This document shows, in pieces, positions 18,177-28,110 of a DNA stretch of 64,000 nt (its first letter is position 1; the number at the start of each line of letters is the position of its first letter). Made by a program: the position numbers and the translations under genes. Under the pieces are notes generated by a model that made no database searches, had not been told where the DNA came from, and saw nothing but the letters and a program-made list of their open reading frames with translations. The stretch is taken from NCBI RefSeq assembly GCF_003076275.1, contig NZ_CP029064.1:1-64000 (forward strand), written 5' to 3'. This DNA comes from Microbulbifer sp. A4B17. GTDB lineage: Bacteria; Pseudomonadota; Gammaproteobacteria; Pseudomonadales; Cellvibrionaceae.

Positions 18177-20258
18177 TTACTTGGCAGGAACCAGCAGGGA
18201 AATATCGGCAACTTCGAGGAACAGTGCGCGCAGCTGAGCCAATAGGGCCAGACGATTGTTGCGCAGTTGCTCGTCGTCGCTCATCACCATTACATGGTCG
18301 AAGAAGTTGTCTACGGTTTCGCGCAGGCCTGCCAGGCCCGCGAGGCCTTCGGCGAAGAGCGCGTCGCTATAGAGCGGCTCAACTTCTGTGCGGGCAACCT
18401 GTACGGCGGCGAATAGTGCCTTCTCCGCTTCCTCCTGCAATAGAGCTTCATCGACGTTGCTCGGCACAGCACCGTCTAACTTGGCGAGGATATTGGAAAC
18501 ACGCTTGTTGGCGGCGGCCAAAGCACCGGACTCCGGCAGCTGGCTAAACGCGTTGACCGCGTGCACACGGTTGTCGATATCCAGCGGGCGCGACAGCTTG
18601 CGTGCGGCAACGGACATAAATACTTCGGTGGCGATACCCTGGTCTTCGTAGCGGGCACGGAAGCGCTCCAGTACATATTGCAGAGTCTGTTCCACCACCT
18701 TGTCATATTTACCCAGGGCGGTGCGCGGATAGTTGTCGCGGGCCAGTTCCAGCAATTCGCGCAGGTCCAGGTCGAGACGCTTCTCTACGAGGATACGGAT
18801 GATCCCCAGACTGGCGCGGCGCAGAGCGAAGGGGTCGCGAGAGCCGCTGGGGGGTTGGCCTATGCCGAAGATACCGACCAAAGTATCCAGGCGATCTGCC
18901 AGGGCGATTACAGTGCCGGTGTCGCTGGCGGGCAGCTCGTCACCGGCAAACTTGGGCATATACTGCTCGTACATGGCCTTGGCCACATCCAACGGCTCGC
19001 CGTCATTTTCGGCGTAATAGTAGCCGGCGATGCCCTGCATATCGGCAAACTCGAACACCATCTCGGTAACCAGGTCCGATTTACACAGGCGGCCGGCGCG
19101 CTCGGCCCAATCGCCGTCGCTTCCGGTTTTCTCAGCGATGGTGCGCGCCAGGGCAGCTACTCGTTCAGTCTTGTCGTAGACGCTACCCAGGTGCTGCTGG
19201 AACACGATTTGGCGCAGTTTCTCGCGGCGCGATTCCAGGCTGGTCTTCTTGTCGGTCTCAAAGAAGAAGGCGGCATCCGCTAGGCGCGGACGAATTACGC
19301 GCTCATTGCCGTGGATAACCTGGGCGGCATCCTGACTCTCGATATTGGACACGGTGATAAAGAAAGGCAGCAATTGGCCATCTTCATCTACCACATGGAA
19401 ATACTTCTGGTGCTCCTTCATGGAGGAGATCAGGGCTTCAGCGGGTACTTCCAGGAAGCGCTCTTCGAAGCGGCCGGTGAGGGCGACAGGCCATTCCACC
19501 AATGCAGTCACTTCATCGAGCAGGTCGTCGTCGATGACTGCTTCACCATTAACGTTATTGGCTTCGGCGATCACCTGGGCGCGAATGGCTTCGCGGCGCT
19601 CGGCGAAATCTGCCATTACATAGCCGGGTTCGCGCAGAACTTGTGCATAGTCGTGGGCGGAGTGGATCTCCAGCTCGCGATTGCAGTGGAAGCGATGACC
19701 ACGGCTGGTTTTGCCGGCTTTTAAGCCGAGTACCTCACCATCTACTACCTGGTTGCCAAACAGCATGACGAGCCAGTGCACCGGGCGCACGAACTCCTCG
19801 CGGCGCGCACCCCAGCGCATACGCTTGGGAATTGGCAGTTGAGCCAAGGCTTTCTCGACAATGCCCGCTAACAGGGATTCGGTTTCAGCGCCTTTCTGTT
19901 CACTGATAAAGGCCAGGCGCTCGCCTTTGTCGGTCTCTTTGCGTCCCAGCTCTTCAACGGTTACGCCGTTGCTGCGGGCGAAACCCTCTGCGGCCTTGCT
20001 GGGCTTACCCTCTTTATCGAAAGCGGCTTTGACAGCCGGGCCCAGCTTTTCAATTTGTTTGTCCTGCTGTTTGTCTGCCAAGCCGAATACCGCTACGGCC
20101 AGGCGGCGGGGAGCTGCGTAGGCTTTAACTTCGCCAAAAGACAACTCGGCGCCTTTGAGGCCCTGGGTAATACCATCGGCGAAAGCGCTCATCAATTTGT
20201 GTAACGCCTTGGGTGGCAGCTCTTCGGTGCCCAGCTCTACCAGAAAATCCTGAGCCAT
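18177..20258 (-). CDS. glyS: Glycine-tRNA ligase beta subunit
   Basis: GlyS is the tRNA-binding subunit of the heterotetrameric alpha2-beta2 bacterial glycyl-tRNA synthetase. The 693-residue length is normal. The N-terminus AQDFLVELGTEELPPKAL and the segment GGARREEFVRPVHWLVML-like around 150-165 are family hallmarks, as is LADRLDTLVGIFGIGQPPSGSRDPFALRR near 450. The C-terminal anticodon-binding region contains FFDHVMVMSDDEQLRNNRLALL. Its ATG overlaps the glyQ stop by one base (TAATG), so the two genes are translationally coupled. Confidence 0.97.
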   Translation of the reverse strand: MAQDFLVELGTEELPPKALHKLMSAFADGITQGLKGAELSFGEVKAYAAPRRLAVAVFGLADKQQDKQIEKLGPAVKAAFDKEGKPSKAAEGFARSNGVTVEELGRKETDKGERLAFISEQKGAETESLLAGIVEKALAQLPIPKRMRWGARREEFVRPVHWLVMLFGNQVVDGEVLGLKAGKTSRGHRFHCNRELEIHSAHDYAQVLREPGYVMADFAERREAIRAQVIAEANNVNGEAVIDDDLLDEVTALVEWPVALTGRFEERFLEVPAEALISSMKEHQKYFHVVDEDGQLLPFFITVSNIESQDAAQVIHGNERVIRPRLADAAFFFETDKKTSLESRREKLRQIVFQQHLGSVYDKTERVAALARTIAEKTGSDGDWAERAGRLCKSDLVTEMVFEFADMQGIAGYYYAENDGEPLDVAKAMYEQYMPKFAGDELPASDTGTVIALADRLDTLVGIFGIGQPPSGSRDPFALRRASLGIIRILVEKRLDLDLRELLELARDNYPRTALGKYDKVVEQTLQYVLERFRARYEDQGIATEVFMSVAARKLSRPLDIDNRVHAVNAFSQLPESGALAAANKRVSNILAKLDGAVPSNVDEALLQEEAEKALFAAVQVARTEVEPLYSDALFAEGLAGLAGLRETVDNFFDHVMVMSDDEQLRNNRLALLAQLRALFLEVADISLLVPAK

Positions 20259-21247
20259 TACTGCTTCTCCTCTTGCTCGATGTCTTCCGCCAAAATATCT
20301 GCCCGCAGTGCTTCATCTGCCATGGGGAAGCCTAAGGCGCGGCGCGCATCGTAGTAAGCCTGTGCCACGGCGCGGGCCAGAGTTCGCACGCGCAGGATAT
20401 AGCGCTGGCGCTCAGTCACTGAGATAGCGTGGCGCGCATCCAGAAGGTTGAAGGCGTGGGAGGCCTTCATAACTTGCTCGTAAGCGGGGAGCGGCAGGCC
20501 CAGCTCAATCAGGCGCGTGCTCTCGCGCTCGCAGTGATCGAAGGTCGAGAACAGGAACTCCACATCGGCATGTTCAAAGTTGTAGTGGGACATTTCCACT
20601 TCATTCTGATGGAAAACGTCGCCGTAGGTGACGGGGCTGCCATCCGGGTTGCGGGTCCACACTAAATCGTAGATAGACTCGACACCTTGCAGGTACATGG
20701 CGATACGCTCAAGACCATAGGTGATCTCGCCGGTAACTGGGTAGCACTCGAGGCCGCCAACCTGCTGGAAGTAGGTGAACTGGGTAACTTCCATACCATT
20801 CAGCCAAACTTCCCAGCCGAGGCCCCAGGCGCCCAGGGTTGGGGATTCCCAGTTGTCCTCAACAAAGCGAATATCGTGGACAGAGGGATCTACGCCCATG
20901 GCGCGAAGGCTATCGAGGTACAATTCCTGGATATTGTCCGGGGATGGTTTCATTACTACCTGGTATTGGTAGTAGTGCTGAAGGCGGTTGGGGTTCTCGC
21001 CGTAGCGGCCATCGGTGGGGCGGCGGCAGGGCTGTACATAGGCCGCATTCCAGTTTTCCGGGCCTATGGCGCGGAGGAAGGTCGCTGGATGAAAGGTGCC
21101 GGCGCCCACTTCCATATCCAGAGGCTGTAGAATGACGCACCCTTGGCGCGCCCAATAATCCTGCAGGGCAAAAATGAGTCCCTGAAAGGTACTGAGATCG
21201 TATTGCTTGGACACCGCTATCTCCGGATCAGTATCTGCTGTGGGCAA
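20258..21247 (-). CDS. glyQ: Glycine-tRNA ligase alpha subunit
   Basis: GlyQ is the catalytic class II synthetase subunit that activates glycine and charges tRNA-Gly together with GlyS. The 329-residue protein shows [35 protein letters not shown] at the start region, [19 protein letters not shown], and [32 protein letters not shown], the class II motif 3 area. The ATG at 21247 gives a short N-terminal extension ([15 protein letters not shown]) before the conserved part. It is first of the glyQ-glyS-gmhB run and is divergent from the lpxL-like gene. Confidence 0.97.
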   Translation of the reverse strand: MPTADTDPEIAVSKQYDLSTFQGLIFALQDYWARQGCVILQPLDMEVGAGTFHPATFLRAIGPENWNAAYVQPCRRPTDGRYGENPNRLQHYYQYQVVMKPSPDNIQELYLDSLRAMGVDPSVHDIRFVEDNWESPTLGAWGLGWEVWLNGMEVTQFTYFQQVGGLECYPVTGEITYGLERIAMYLQGVESIYDLVWTRNPDGSPVTYGDVFHQNEVEMSHYNFEHADVEFLFSTFDHCERESTRLIELGLPLPAYEQVMKASHAFNLLDARHAISVTERQRYILRVRTLARAVAQAYYDARRALGFPMADEALRADILAEDIEQEEKQ

Positions 21248-21373
21248 AGGGACGCAATTATAGCGGCAGCGGCTCCTGTGCTTAAAGCGCTATAGCCGCT
21301 TCGGAGGTGTCAATGTTCATTCTCGAACTAGATAGCCGTCTCAAAATGGCTTTTGTGGATAGGAAGTAATTCA

Positions 21374-22261
21374 GTGGATATTAAAGGGCGCCTTGCAGTA
21401 GGGGCACTGAAAATCATTGGCAAACTGCCGTTGTCTTGGTCGCGACGCCTCGGTTTACTCGTTGGCAAAATTGCAGTGTGGACGCGCTCCGAGGGGCTGC
21501 GTCTGAGCCGTATAAACCTGGAGTTGTGCTATCCGGCCATGGACCCAAAGCAGCGCGAACGGCTCGCCAGAGAGAGCGTGATCAGTACTGCAATGACCGG
21601 CTTTGAGATGGCGGCCCTATGGAACACCCCCTGGGCCAAAAGTAAGAATGCGATTGTGGGAGTGCGCAACCAGCACTTGCTCGACGGGAGTGAAGAAGGC
21701 AGGACCGGTACAATTGTACTGATGCCGCATACGGGCAATTGGGAAATTTTTGGCTTGCATGTAGGTACCCTGGCTCCCTGCACAGTGCTATACCAGCCTC
21801 CCAAAATTGAAGCTTTGGACCCGGTTATTCGCAATGGGCGGGAAGTGACCGGTGGCAAGATGGTTCCCACCAACGTACACGGGGTTCGCTCGCTACTTAA
21901 GGCTCTCAAAGCCGGTAATTTTGCCCTGATACTTCCCGATCAGGAGCCGGATATGGGCGGTGATTTTGCTCCTTTCTTTGGGCGCCCCGCATTAACGATG
22001 ACCTTGGTTCACAATTTGATACAGCGCACTAATTGCCATGTGGTGTTTGGTTTCGGCAAGCGTGTTGAAGGTGGTTTTGAGCTGGTATTTGTCCCTGCGG
22101 AAAAGGCTATTTATAGCGATGAGCAGAAAGTTTCCCTGGCGGCGATGAATCGGGGGGTGGAGGCCTGTATTGCCCAGGCACCAGAGCAGTATCAGTGGGA
22201 ATACAAGCGCTTCAGGAAACAGCCGGAAGGCAAGAGTAAAATTTACCGCAAGAAAAAGTAG
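21374..22261 (+). CDS. LpxL/HtrB-family lipid A acyltransferase
   Basis: This family transfers acyl chains, usually laurate or myristate, to lipid A precursors at the inner membrane. From the GTG at 21374 (AGGAAG upstream) the product is 295 residues; a longer frame from the TTG at 21353 is less likely. The catalytic HX4E motif is HTGNWE in LMPHTGNWEIFGLHVG (about residue 120), and LPDQEPDMGGDFAPFFG near 200 is the second conserved block. Pseudomonas has the same kind of gene next to glyQ. The number of such acyltransferases in the genome would be needed to say which acyl position is modified. Confidence 0.87.
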   Translation: MDIKGRLAVGALKIIGKLPLSWSRRLGLLVGKIAVWTRSEGLRLSRINLELCYPAMDPKQRERLARESVISTAMTGFEMAALWNTPWAKSKNAIVGVRNQHLLDGSEEGRTGTIVLMPHTGNWEIFGLHVGTLAPCTVLYQPPKIEALDPVIRNGREVTGGKMVPTNVHGVRSLLKALKAGNFALILPDQEPDMGGDFAPFFGRPALTMTLVHNLIQRTNCHVVFGFGKRVEGGFELVFVPAEKAIYSDEQKVSLAAMNRGVEACIAQAPEQYQWEYKRFRKQPEGKSKIYRKKK

Positions 22262-22282
22262 GGGCTCTTCATAGAAGCCCCC
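22261..22282. terminator. Weak hairpin between convergent genes
   Basis: GGGGCTcTTC and GAAGCCCC just after the lpxL-like stop can form a GC-rich stem with one bulge; it ends before the convergent ABC permease stop. No long T-tract is present, so it is only a candidate terminator. Confidence 0.45.
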
Positions 22283-22294
22283 ACATAAAATTAT

Positions 22295-23482
22295 TTAAGT
22301 CGCGTGCCGGAAAGCGACCACAACCGGCATGCGTGCCGCGCGCCAGGCTGGGAAGAAGCCGCTGATAAAACCGATCACCAGCGCCAATACGGCGCCCTGC
22401 ACAAACAGGTCTGGGGACATCTCAAAACTGAACACCACCTGGGTAAAACTGCCTCCAAGAGTTGAGGTGTTGAGACCGTCGAAAAACAGGTAAGCAGCCA
22501 GGGAACCCAAAAGCCCCCCGGCAACGGCTAAAACCATAGCCTCAGCAATAGTGCCGCAGAATGCGGAGAAGTTGCTGAATCCCAACGCGCGCAAAGTAGC
22601 GATTTCACGAGCCCGGTCCGCTACCGAGGTATACATGGTGTTGAGAGCTCCGGCCAGTGCGCCTAGCGCCATCACAGAGCTGATAATCCAGCCAAAAGTA
22701 GCGATATATTGCAGTTGTTTACCCTGGCTGGCGAAGTACTCTTGTTCGGTTTGCGCTTCCAGGTTCAGGCGGGGCTCGCGCTTAATGGTTTCCTGAATGG
22801 GCTTGAGATCGCCGTTATTCTCCAATTGCAAACGGATTGACTGGTAGCTGTTACCCCGGTTGTAGTGACTTTGGATAATTTTGATATCTGCCCACAGCTC
22901 GCTCTCAAATATATTACCCCCTGTGGAAAAGACCCCAACAACTGTCCACAGGTTTTTGCCAAAGCGCACTTCTTTACCGATTTCGAAACCATTAAATTCA
23001 CGCAATACCCCTTCACCAACAATCATTTCGTTAGTGCCGGGAGTAAACATACGCCCCTCCACCATACGCATATTATTGCGCATGGCCATGCCGGTTTCAT
23101 TGAGACCGCGCAGGGGGATATTGGCTTCGGTGCCGGTGGATTTCTTCAGGCCATCGACAATAACGTAGAGCTCCGGTGATACCAGCGGGCCGTTCGTATC
23201 CCTGGCAACACCGGCCGATTCCGCAATCAGGTTGACCTGGTCCTGCAGGATTACAGAGTTGATTTCACTGGCAGACCCCTCTCGCATCAGGATAGCGATC
23301 TGGCTGGAGCCGGCCCCACTCATGGTCGCCTCAAATCCCTTGGCCATAGCGAGAAACGCCAGCAGGATTGCGACGACAACTGCCGAGGCAAATACCATGG
23401 CCAGTGACATCCACAGGCGCCGACGCAGGCTGCCCAGATTCATCAGGGTTACCGAAACAATTTGTGCAACAAGAGAACCCAT
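22295..23482 (-). CDS. ABC transporter permease, FtsX/MacB type (second permease)
   Basis: The 395-residue inner-membrane protein has the FtsX-like layout: one N-terminal membrane helix (about 25-47), a large periplasmic MacB-PCD-like domain (about 48-260) and three C-terminal helices (about 265-390). Segments such as VADRAREIATLRALGFS and VLALVIGFISGFFPAWRAARMPVVVAFR are typical of lipoprotein-export and macrolide-type transporters. The ATG is preceded by AAGGAGAAG. It is last in a four-gene operon with a second permease, an ATPase and an adaptor, and probably forms a heterodimer with the upstream permease. Confidence 0.88.
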   Translation of the reverse strand: MGSLVAQIVSVTLMNLGSLRRRLWMSLAMVFASAVVVAILLAFLAMAKGFEATMSGAGSSQIAILMREGSASEINSVILQDQVNLIAESAGVARDTNGPLVSPELYVIVDGLKKSTGTEANIPLRGLNETGMAMRNNMRMVEGRMFTPGTNEMIVGEGVLREFNGFEIGKEVRFGKNLWTVVGVFSTGGNIFESELWADIKIIQSHYNRGNSYQSIRLQLENNGDLKPIQETIKREPRLNLEAQTEQEYFASQGKQLQYIATFGWIISSVMALGALAGALNTMYTSVADRAREIATLRALGFSNFSAFCGTIAEAMVLAVAGGLLGSLAAYLFFDGLNTSTLGGSFTQVVFSFEMSPDLFVQGAVLALVIGFISGFFPAWRAARMPVVVAFRHAT

Positions 23483-23545
23483 AATTTCTTCTCCTTTAAG
23501 GCTTCCCCAGTGAAAACCATTGTGTAGTTTCAGTGGGGCACCAGT

Positions 23546-24706
23546 TTATTGTTGTCGGTTAAATGCAGTTACTATGTTAAGTCGCAGAGCCTGAAAGGCT
23601 GGCATCAGCCCGGTAATCAGGCCCAACAACAACATAAATAGAATGGCTTGCAGGGCGATATCCCCATCCAAAATCAAGTTGGGCAAAAAGCGGGCAAGGA
23701 AGGTTTTTACCCCTTCGACCAGCAGCCAGGCTGCGGCCAGGCCGGAAAGGCCACCGACAAAGGCAATTAACAGGGACTCCGACAGCACCATTCGGAAAAT
23801 ACGAGTGCTGGAAAAACCCAGGGTTTTTAATACGGCGATTTCCCCGGTACGCTCGCGAATAGCCAGCGCCATAGTGTTGCCAACCACTACCAATATGGTG
23901 AAAAAGGCAGTAAACACCACAGAAAAAATAATTAAGCCAATATTTCCGATTTGTTCAATAAAGGCTTTATTAAAGGCTTTCTCGGTACTGGTATCGGTTT
24001 CACTCTGCGAGTTGGCAAAATTATCATCGATAGTTTTTGCGACGTTTTCATTGATGGCGGGATCATCGGTTGTTAGTGCCATCCAGCCAATCCAGTCGCC
24101 ACCGAAAGTCTGTGTCTCCATGAAATATTTATAATGAAACAATAATTGGCGTGTATCGTACTGTTCCGTATCTCCTTTAAAAATCCCGGAAATTACAAAT
24201 TCCCAGGTATAGCCACCATCTTTGTGTGAAAAAATATTGGAGGATAAAGGAATCCTATCGCCCACTTTCCAGCCGTAAATCTGCGCGAGTTTTTCCCCAA
24301 CCAAAGCCCCTTGCCGATTGTTAAACCAGGCCTGCTTTTGTTCCTCGGGAATAACTATTTCTTCATAAACTTTTAAATAGGATTCTGGATCTACAGCCAT
24401 TGAAACGACCTGTCGGCTGGGTTCCTGAAAATAACCGCCAAACCAGTTGAGATGAGTAACATGTTTCACTCCCTCGACGGTAGCAACCTTTTGCACATAG
24501 GCAATGGGTAGTGACTGGGTAAAGTTGATTCTATTGAATACCACCAGGCGATTATCAGCGGATAATTCCACGCTGGAATTTAATGCGGACTTGAGGCTGG
24601 TAACCGCACCGAAAATCAAGAAGGCTATAAAAATAGCAAAGCAGGTAAGGAATAGCCGCAAGGGCTTCCTTGTCATATTTTTAAAAACCAAATAGAAATC
24701 ACTCAT
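23546..24706 (-). CDS. ABC transporter permease, FtsX/MacB type (first permease)
   Basis: This 386-residue permease has the same four-helix plan as its downstream neighbour: an N-terminal helix (about 17-38), a periplasmic domain and a C-terminal three-helix FtsX domain with IRERTGEIAVLKTLGFSSTRIF near 285 and the final GLITGLMPAFQALRLN. Sequence similarity between the two permeases is limited to the FtsX core, so they look like distinct heterodimer halves. The start overlaps the ATPase stop by 4 bp (ATGA), indicating translational coupling. Confidence 0.88.
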   Translation of the reverse strand: MSDFYLVFKNMTRKPLRLFLTCFAIFIAFLIFGAVTSLKSALNSSVELSADNRLVVFNRINFTQSLPIAYVQKVATVEGVKHVTHLNWFGGYFQEPSRQVVSMAVDPESYLKVYEEIVIPEEQKQAWFNNRQGALVGEKLAQIYGWKVGDRIPLSSNIFSHKDGGYTWEFVISGIFKGDTEQYDTRQLLFHYKYFMETQTFGGDWIGWMALTTDDPAINENVAKTIDDNFANSQSETDTSTEKAFNKAFIEQIGNIGLIIFSVVFTAFFTILVVVGNTMALAIRERTGEIAVLKTLGFSSTRIFRMVLSESLLIAFVGGLSGLAAAWLLVEGVKTFLARFLPNLILDGDIALQAILFMLLLGLITGLMPAFQALRLNIVTAFNRQQ

Positions 24707-25398
24707 GCCACTATTTCCCTCTGCACAAATTGTCCTTTATCCAGGTGCAGGGTGCGCTTGGCGTATCTTGCAGCCGCGGGATCATGGGTAACCATCACGA
24801 TGGTTTTGCCGTGATCGCGGTTTAACAATTGCAGCATTTCCAGAATTTCATCTGCTGTGGCACGATCCAGGTCACCGGTGGGCTCATCACACAAAATCAA
24901 TTTTGGATCGGAAACGATGGCGCGGGCGATGGCGACACGCTGTTGTTGCCCGCCGGACATTTCACTGGGCATATGTTTTGCCCGATCACTTAATCCCACC
25001 AGGGCCAGTGCGGTTTCCACGCTGTGGCGGCGTTGAGATTTGGAGAGATTTGTCAGCAGTAGCGGCAGCTCTACATTGCGCTGCGCATTGAGCATCGGCA
25101 TTAAATTGTAAAATTGGAAAATAAAACCAATATTCCTTGCTCGCCAGCGGGTTAGGGCGCCTTCATTGAGGGAGTCAATGCGCTCGCTGTCAAACCATAT
25201 CTCTCCACCGCTGGGTTGATCGACGCCGCCCAACATATTTAACAGCGTTGTTTTACCGGAGCCCGAAGGCCCCATAATGGCAACAAAATCACCGCGATCA
25301 ATTTCCATATTCAGGGATTCAAAAATGGAAATGGTCTCTTTGCCCTTGGTAAAACTTTTGCTGATATCCTTCAGCTGAAACAACACTTCCTCTGACAT
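24703..25398 (-). CDS. ABC transporter ATP-binding protein, LolD/MacB type
   Basis: This is the 231-residue nucleotide-binding subunit. Walker A is GPSGSGKTTLLNMLGG (about residue 42), the Q-loop lies in FIFQFYNLMPMLNAQRNVELPL, the ABC signature is MSGGQQQRVAIARA (about 145), Walker B is LILCDEPTGDLD and the H-loop is VMVTHD. This pattern belongs to the LolD/FtsE/MacB branch, whose members power lipoprotein release, cell-division control or efflux by mechanotransmission rather than classical transport. It is the second gene of the operon, after the adaptor. Confidence 0.93.
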   Translation of the reverse strand: MSEEVLFQLKDISKSFTKGKETISIFESLNMEIDRGDFVAIMGPSGSGKTTLLNMLGGVDQPSGGEIWFDSERIDSLNEGALTRWRARNIGFIFQFYNLMPMLNAQRNVELPLLLTNLSKSQRRHSVETALALVGLSDRAKHMPSEMSGGQQQRVAIARAIVSDPKLILCDEPTGDLDRATADEILEMLQLLNRDHGKTIVMVTHDPAAARYAKRTLHLDKGQFVQREIVA

Positions 25399-25444
25399 CT
25401 CAAATTCCCTCTTATAAATACTGTTGTGTTTTTATTGGTGTTTG

Positions 25445-26476
25445 CTAGGGAGCTGCGGCCTCGCCTGCGAGGAAGCCCACCTTAACGCCCATATCCGGCA
25501 GGATTCGAGCATCTTTGTCGTCGATAGCGATTCGTACCCGGACAGTCGCCTTGGCTCGATCGGCCGTTGGAATGATGGCGATAACGGTAGCTGGAATGTC
25601 CCAGTTCGGGTAGGCATCCAGGTTGGCGTTAACTTTCTGTCCCTTGGCGACCCGGCCGATAAAGGCCTCGTTCACATCCACTTCGATTTCGAGTGAATTC
25701 ATATCCACGATGGTACAGATTCCAGTACGGGTAAAACCTCCGCCGGCAGAGCTGGGGGCAACTATCTCGCCAGGTTGTGCATTTTTTGTCGTGACTACGC
25801 CGGCAAAAGGCGCGCGGATAATATGATCTGCCAGGCGTTCTCGCTGCCTCTCAGCTTCAAGAATGGCGACTTGAATATTGGCGCGGGCACTTTTTAAGTC
25901 TGCCCGTAACCCCTCTACCGAGGATTCACTTTGGGTGAGCTGCGCTTTGCTGGAATAATTTTTGTCTCGAAGTCCGGCAAAACGCCGATATTGGCGTTCA
26001 GCCTCTTTTAACTTCGCGTGAATACTCGCTTCCTTGGCTTGAAGCACTTGAATTTGTGCCTGGGCAAAATCCAGCGCGACCCGCGCTTTGGCATCATCCA
26101 AGCGGGCCAGAACCTGCCCCTCCTCGACCTGCATTCCCTCTTCGACATCCACACTACTGATCAGGCCCATTACTTCAGCAGAGACCGTAGCCATGCGCCT
26201 CGGTGTGATATAGCCGGAAGCATTAAGAATGGTCTCGTGAAATTTTTCCTCCCTGGGAATCAAGCTGAGAGTCTTGGCTTGAGGTTCGCTACTTTGGGGG
26301 AGCACTGGTGTACTGTCTTCTGCAAATAGAGAAGCGCCGGCAAGGCCTATAACTATGCCAGTAACTAGGCCGACAGATGCCGCCAATATAACTTTGCGCG
26401 ATGGGGAACTGGGTTCGGGCGCTGTTTCCCGATCAATTTTGAGTTGACCGAGCAGCGCGCTGGTATCTCTGCTCAT
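25445..26476 (-). CDS. Periplasmic adaptor (membrane fusion) protein of an ABC exporter
   Basis: The 343-residue protein starts at the ATG 26476, which places a transmembrane segment at about 30-53 (VILAASVGLVTGIVIGLAGA). A longer frame to 26542 adds an unlikely Cys-rich leader. The rest is a HlyD/MacA-type adaptor: lipoyl half-motifs around VSAEVMGLISSVDVEEGMQV (about 95), a coiled-coil hairpin (about 125-195, ALDFAQAQIQVLQAKEASI to ARANIQVAILEAERQ) and a second lipoyl half plus beta-barrel (DHIIRAPFAGVVTTK to the end). It should link the FtsX-type permeases to an outer-membrane channel. No TolC-type gene is in the window. Confidence 0.9.
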   Translation of the reverse strand: MSRDTSALLGQLKIDRETAPEPSSPSRKVILAASVGLVTGIVIGLAGASLFAEDSTPVLPQSSEPQAKTLSLIPREEKFHETILNASGYITPRRMATVSAEVMGLISSVDVEEGMQVEEGQVLARLDDAKARVALDFAQAQIQVLQAKEASIHAKLKEAERQYRRFAGLRDKNYSSKAQLTQSESSVEGLRADLKSARANIQVAILEAERQRERLADHIIRAPFAGVVTTKNAQPGEIVAPSSAGGGFTRTGICTIVDMNSLEIEVDVNEAFIGRVAKGQKVNANLDAYPNWDIPATVIAIIPTADRAKATVRVRIAIDDKDARILPDMGVKVGFLAGEAAAP

Positions 26477-26572
26477 ACAGCCTTTTTTATTAGTTACTTC
26501 CTGTAAACAGCAACTGTGGCAGAAACTAAAAAATATTGCCACGCGTTAGCGCGGCTATGACATGCTGTGTCG

Positions 26573-28024
26573 TTAATGGCGCCAAAAAGCTGGGGTAAGT
26601 AGTACTAACAGAGTAAAAATTTCCAGGCGTCCCATCAGCATCGCGAGAATCAGGAACCATTTGGCGACTTCATTAACCGCGCCATAGTGGGCAGAGGCTT
26701 CGCCCAGGGCGGGACCGATATTACTCAGGCAGGAGGCGACGGTGGTAACGGAAGTGACAAAGTCCTCGCCAGTGGCAATCACGATAATGGCGAGGATAAA
26801 GAAGGACGATACATAGACCGCAAAAAAACCCCAAACTGCATCGGTAACCCGGTCGGGAACGATTTTTCGATTGATCTTGATAGGAATTACCGCATTGGGG
26901 TGAACCAGGCGATTCAGCTCGCGCATACCGGATTTCATAATCAGCATACCGCGCACCGCTTTAATTCCTCCAGAGGTGGAGCCGGCGCAGGCGCCGAGAA
27001 TCCCCAGCAGTAAAAGAACGTAGGGCAGGAATACTGGCCAGGCTGAGAAATTTTCCGAGGCGAAACCGGCGGTGGTACTGATCGAGACTACCTGGAAAAA
27101 CCCATGCAGTAAGCTGTTACCGGGGGAAAAAATATTCAAGATCCACAGGTAACAGCTGACTAACAGGCCGGCACCAAGAATCAACATAACGTAAAAGCGA
27201 AATTCTGAATCGCGCCAATAGTGGCTGAGGGTCCTGTTGCGAAATGCAAAGAAGTGCAGGCCGAAGTTGATGGCAGCGGTAAACATAAACACGATACAAA
27301 TAATCATGATCGCGCGATTGTGGGCATAAAACCCCATGCTGTCATCGTGGGTAGAAAATCCCCCGTTGGCTACGGTGGAAAATGCATGGCCGACGGCATC
27401 GAATACCGTCATGCCTGCCCACCAGTAGCCGATACCGCAGAGAATCGTGAGGATCACATAAATAACAATCAGAGCCCGGGCTGTCTCGGCGATACGCGGG
27501 GTTAATTTGGTATCTTTTACCGGGCCGGGAATTTCCGCCTTGTACAGCTGCATACCCCCGATGCCCAGCATGGGCAGGATTGCCAATGCGATAACAATTA
27601 CGCCGATACCGCCGAACCACTGCAGTTGCTGGCGGTAGTAGAGAATGGCTGGTGGTAGCGAGTCCAACCCGGTAATTACCGTAGCGCCAGTGGTGGTAAG
27701 CCCGGAGATCGATTCAAAAATAGAGTCGGTAATACTCAAGTCCGGTTGCGGACTGATGATAAAGGGCAGTGCACCGAAGCTGCCCAGTACCAGCCAGAAC
27801 AGTGATGTCACCACGAAGCCGTCGCGGGTGCGCAGGTCCTCGCGCAGATCGTGCACCGGCAACCACATAAAAAGGCCGGTGATAAGGGTAATTACAAAGG
27901 CTGCAACAAATGCGCTGTGGGTGCCATCTTCATACCATAGGGATACGCCGATCGGCGGCAGCAGGGTCAGGCTGAACACCGTCAAGAGAATTCCAAAAAC
28001 TCGCGCAATTACCGCAATTCGCAT
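26573..28024 (-). CDS. trkH: Trk-type potassium uptake permease TrkH
   Basis: TrkH is the K+-translocating subunit of the Trk system, gated by the cytoplasmic TrkA ring. The 483-residue protein is highly hydrophobic and contains the four pore-loop selectivity segments, including SGLTTTGATVITGLD (near 110), FSTVANGGFSTHDDSM (near 220), VVSISTTAGFASENF (near 315) and VASCLSNIGPALGEAS (near 430). It lies 86 bp downstream of trkA on the same strand, so the two halves of the system are likely co-expressed. Confidence 0.95.
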   Translation of the reverse strand: MRIAVIARVFGILLTVFSLTLLPPIGVSLWYEDGTHSAFVAAFVITLITGLFMWLPVHDLREDLRTRDGFVVTSLFWLVLGSFGALPFIISPQPDLSITDSIFESISGLTTTGATVITGLDSLPPAILYYRQQLQWFGGIGVIVIALAILPMLGIGGMQLYKAEIPGPVKDTKLTPRIAETARALIVIYVILTILCGIGYWWAGMTVFDAVGHAFSTVANGGFSTHDDSMGFYAHNRAIMIICIVFMFTAAINFGLHFFAFRNRTLSHYWRDSEFRFYVMLILGAGLLVSCYLWILNIFSPGNSLLHGFFQVVSISTTAGFASENFSAWPVFLPYVLLLLGILGACAGSTSGGIKAVRGMLIMKSGMRELNRLVHPNAVIPIKINRKIVPDRVTDAVWGFFAVYVSSFFILAIIVIATGEDFVTSVTTVASCLSNIGPALGEASAHYGAVNEVAKWFLILAMLMGRLEIFTLLVLLTPAFWRH

Positions 28025-28110
28025 TGGCGCCTATCAGCCTATCGTTATTTGTTGCAATGTTATCTGGACGGCGCAGACCGTTGTCGCCGGAAAATGAAAT
28101 AATTAGTTGA

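Noticed and set aside
18561..19283. Plus-strand reading frame of 240 codons within glyS
   Set aside because: It is antisense to a well-conserved aminoacyl-tRNA synthetase gene and its translation has no recognisable domain.
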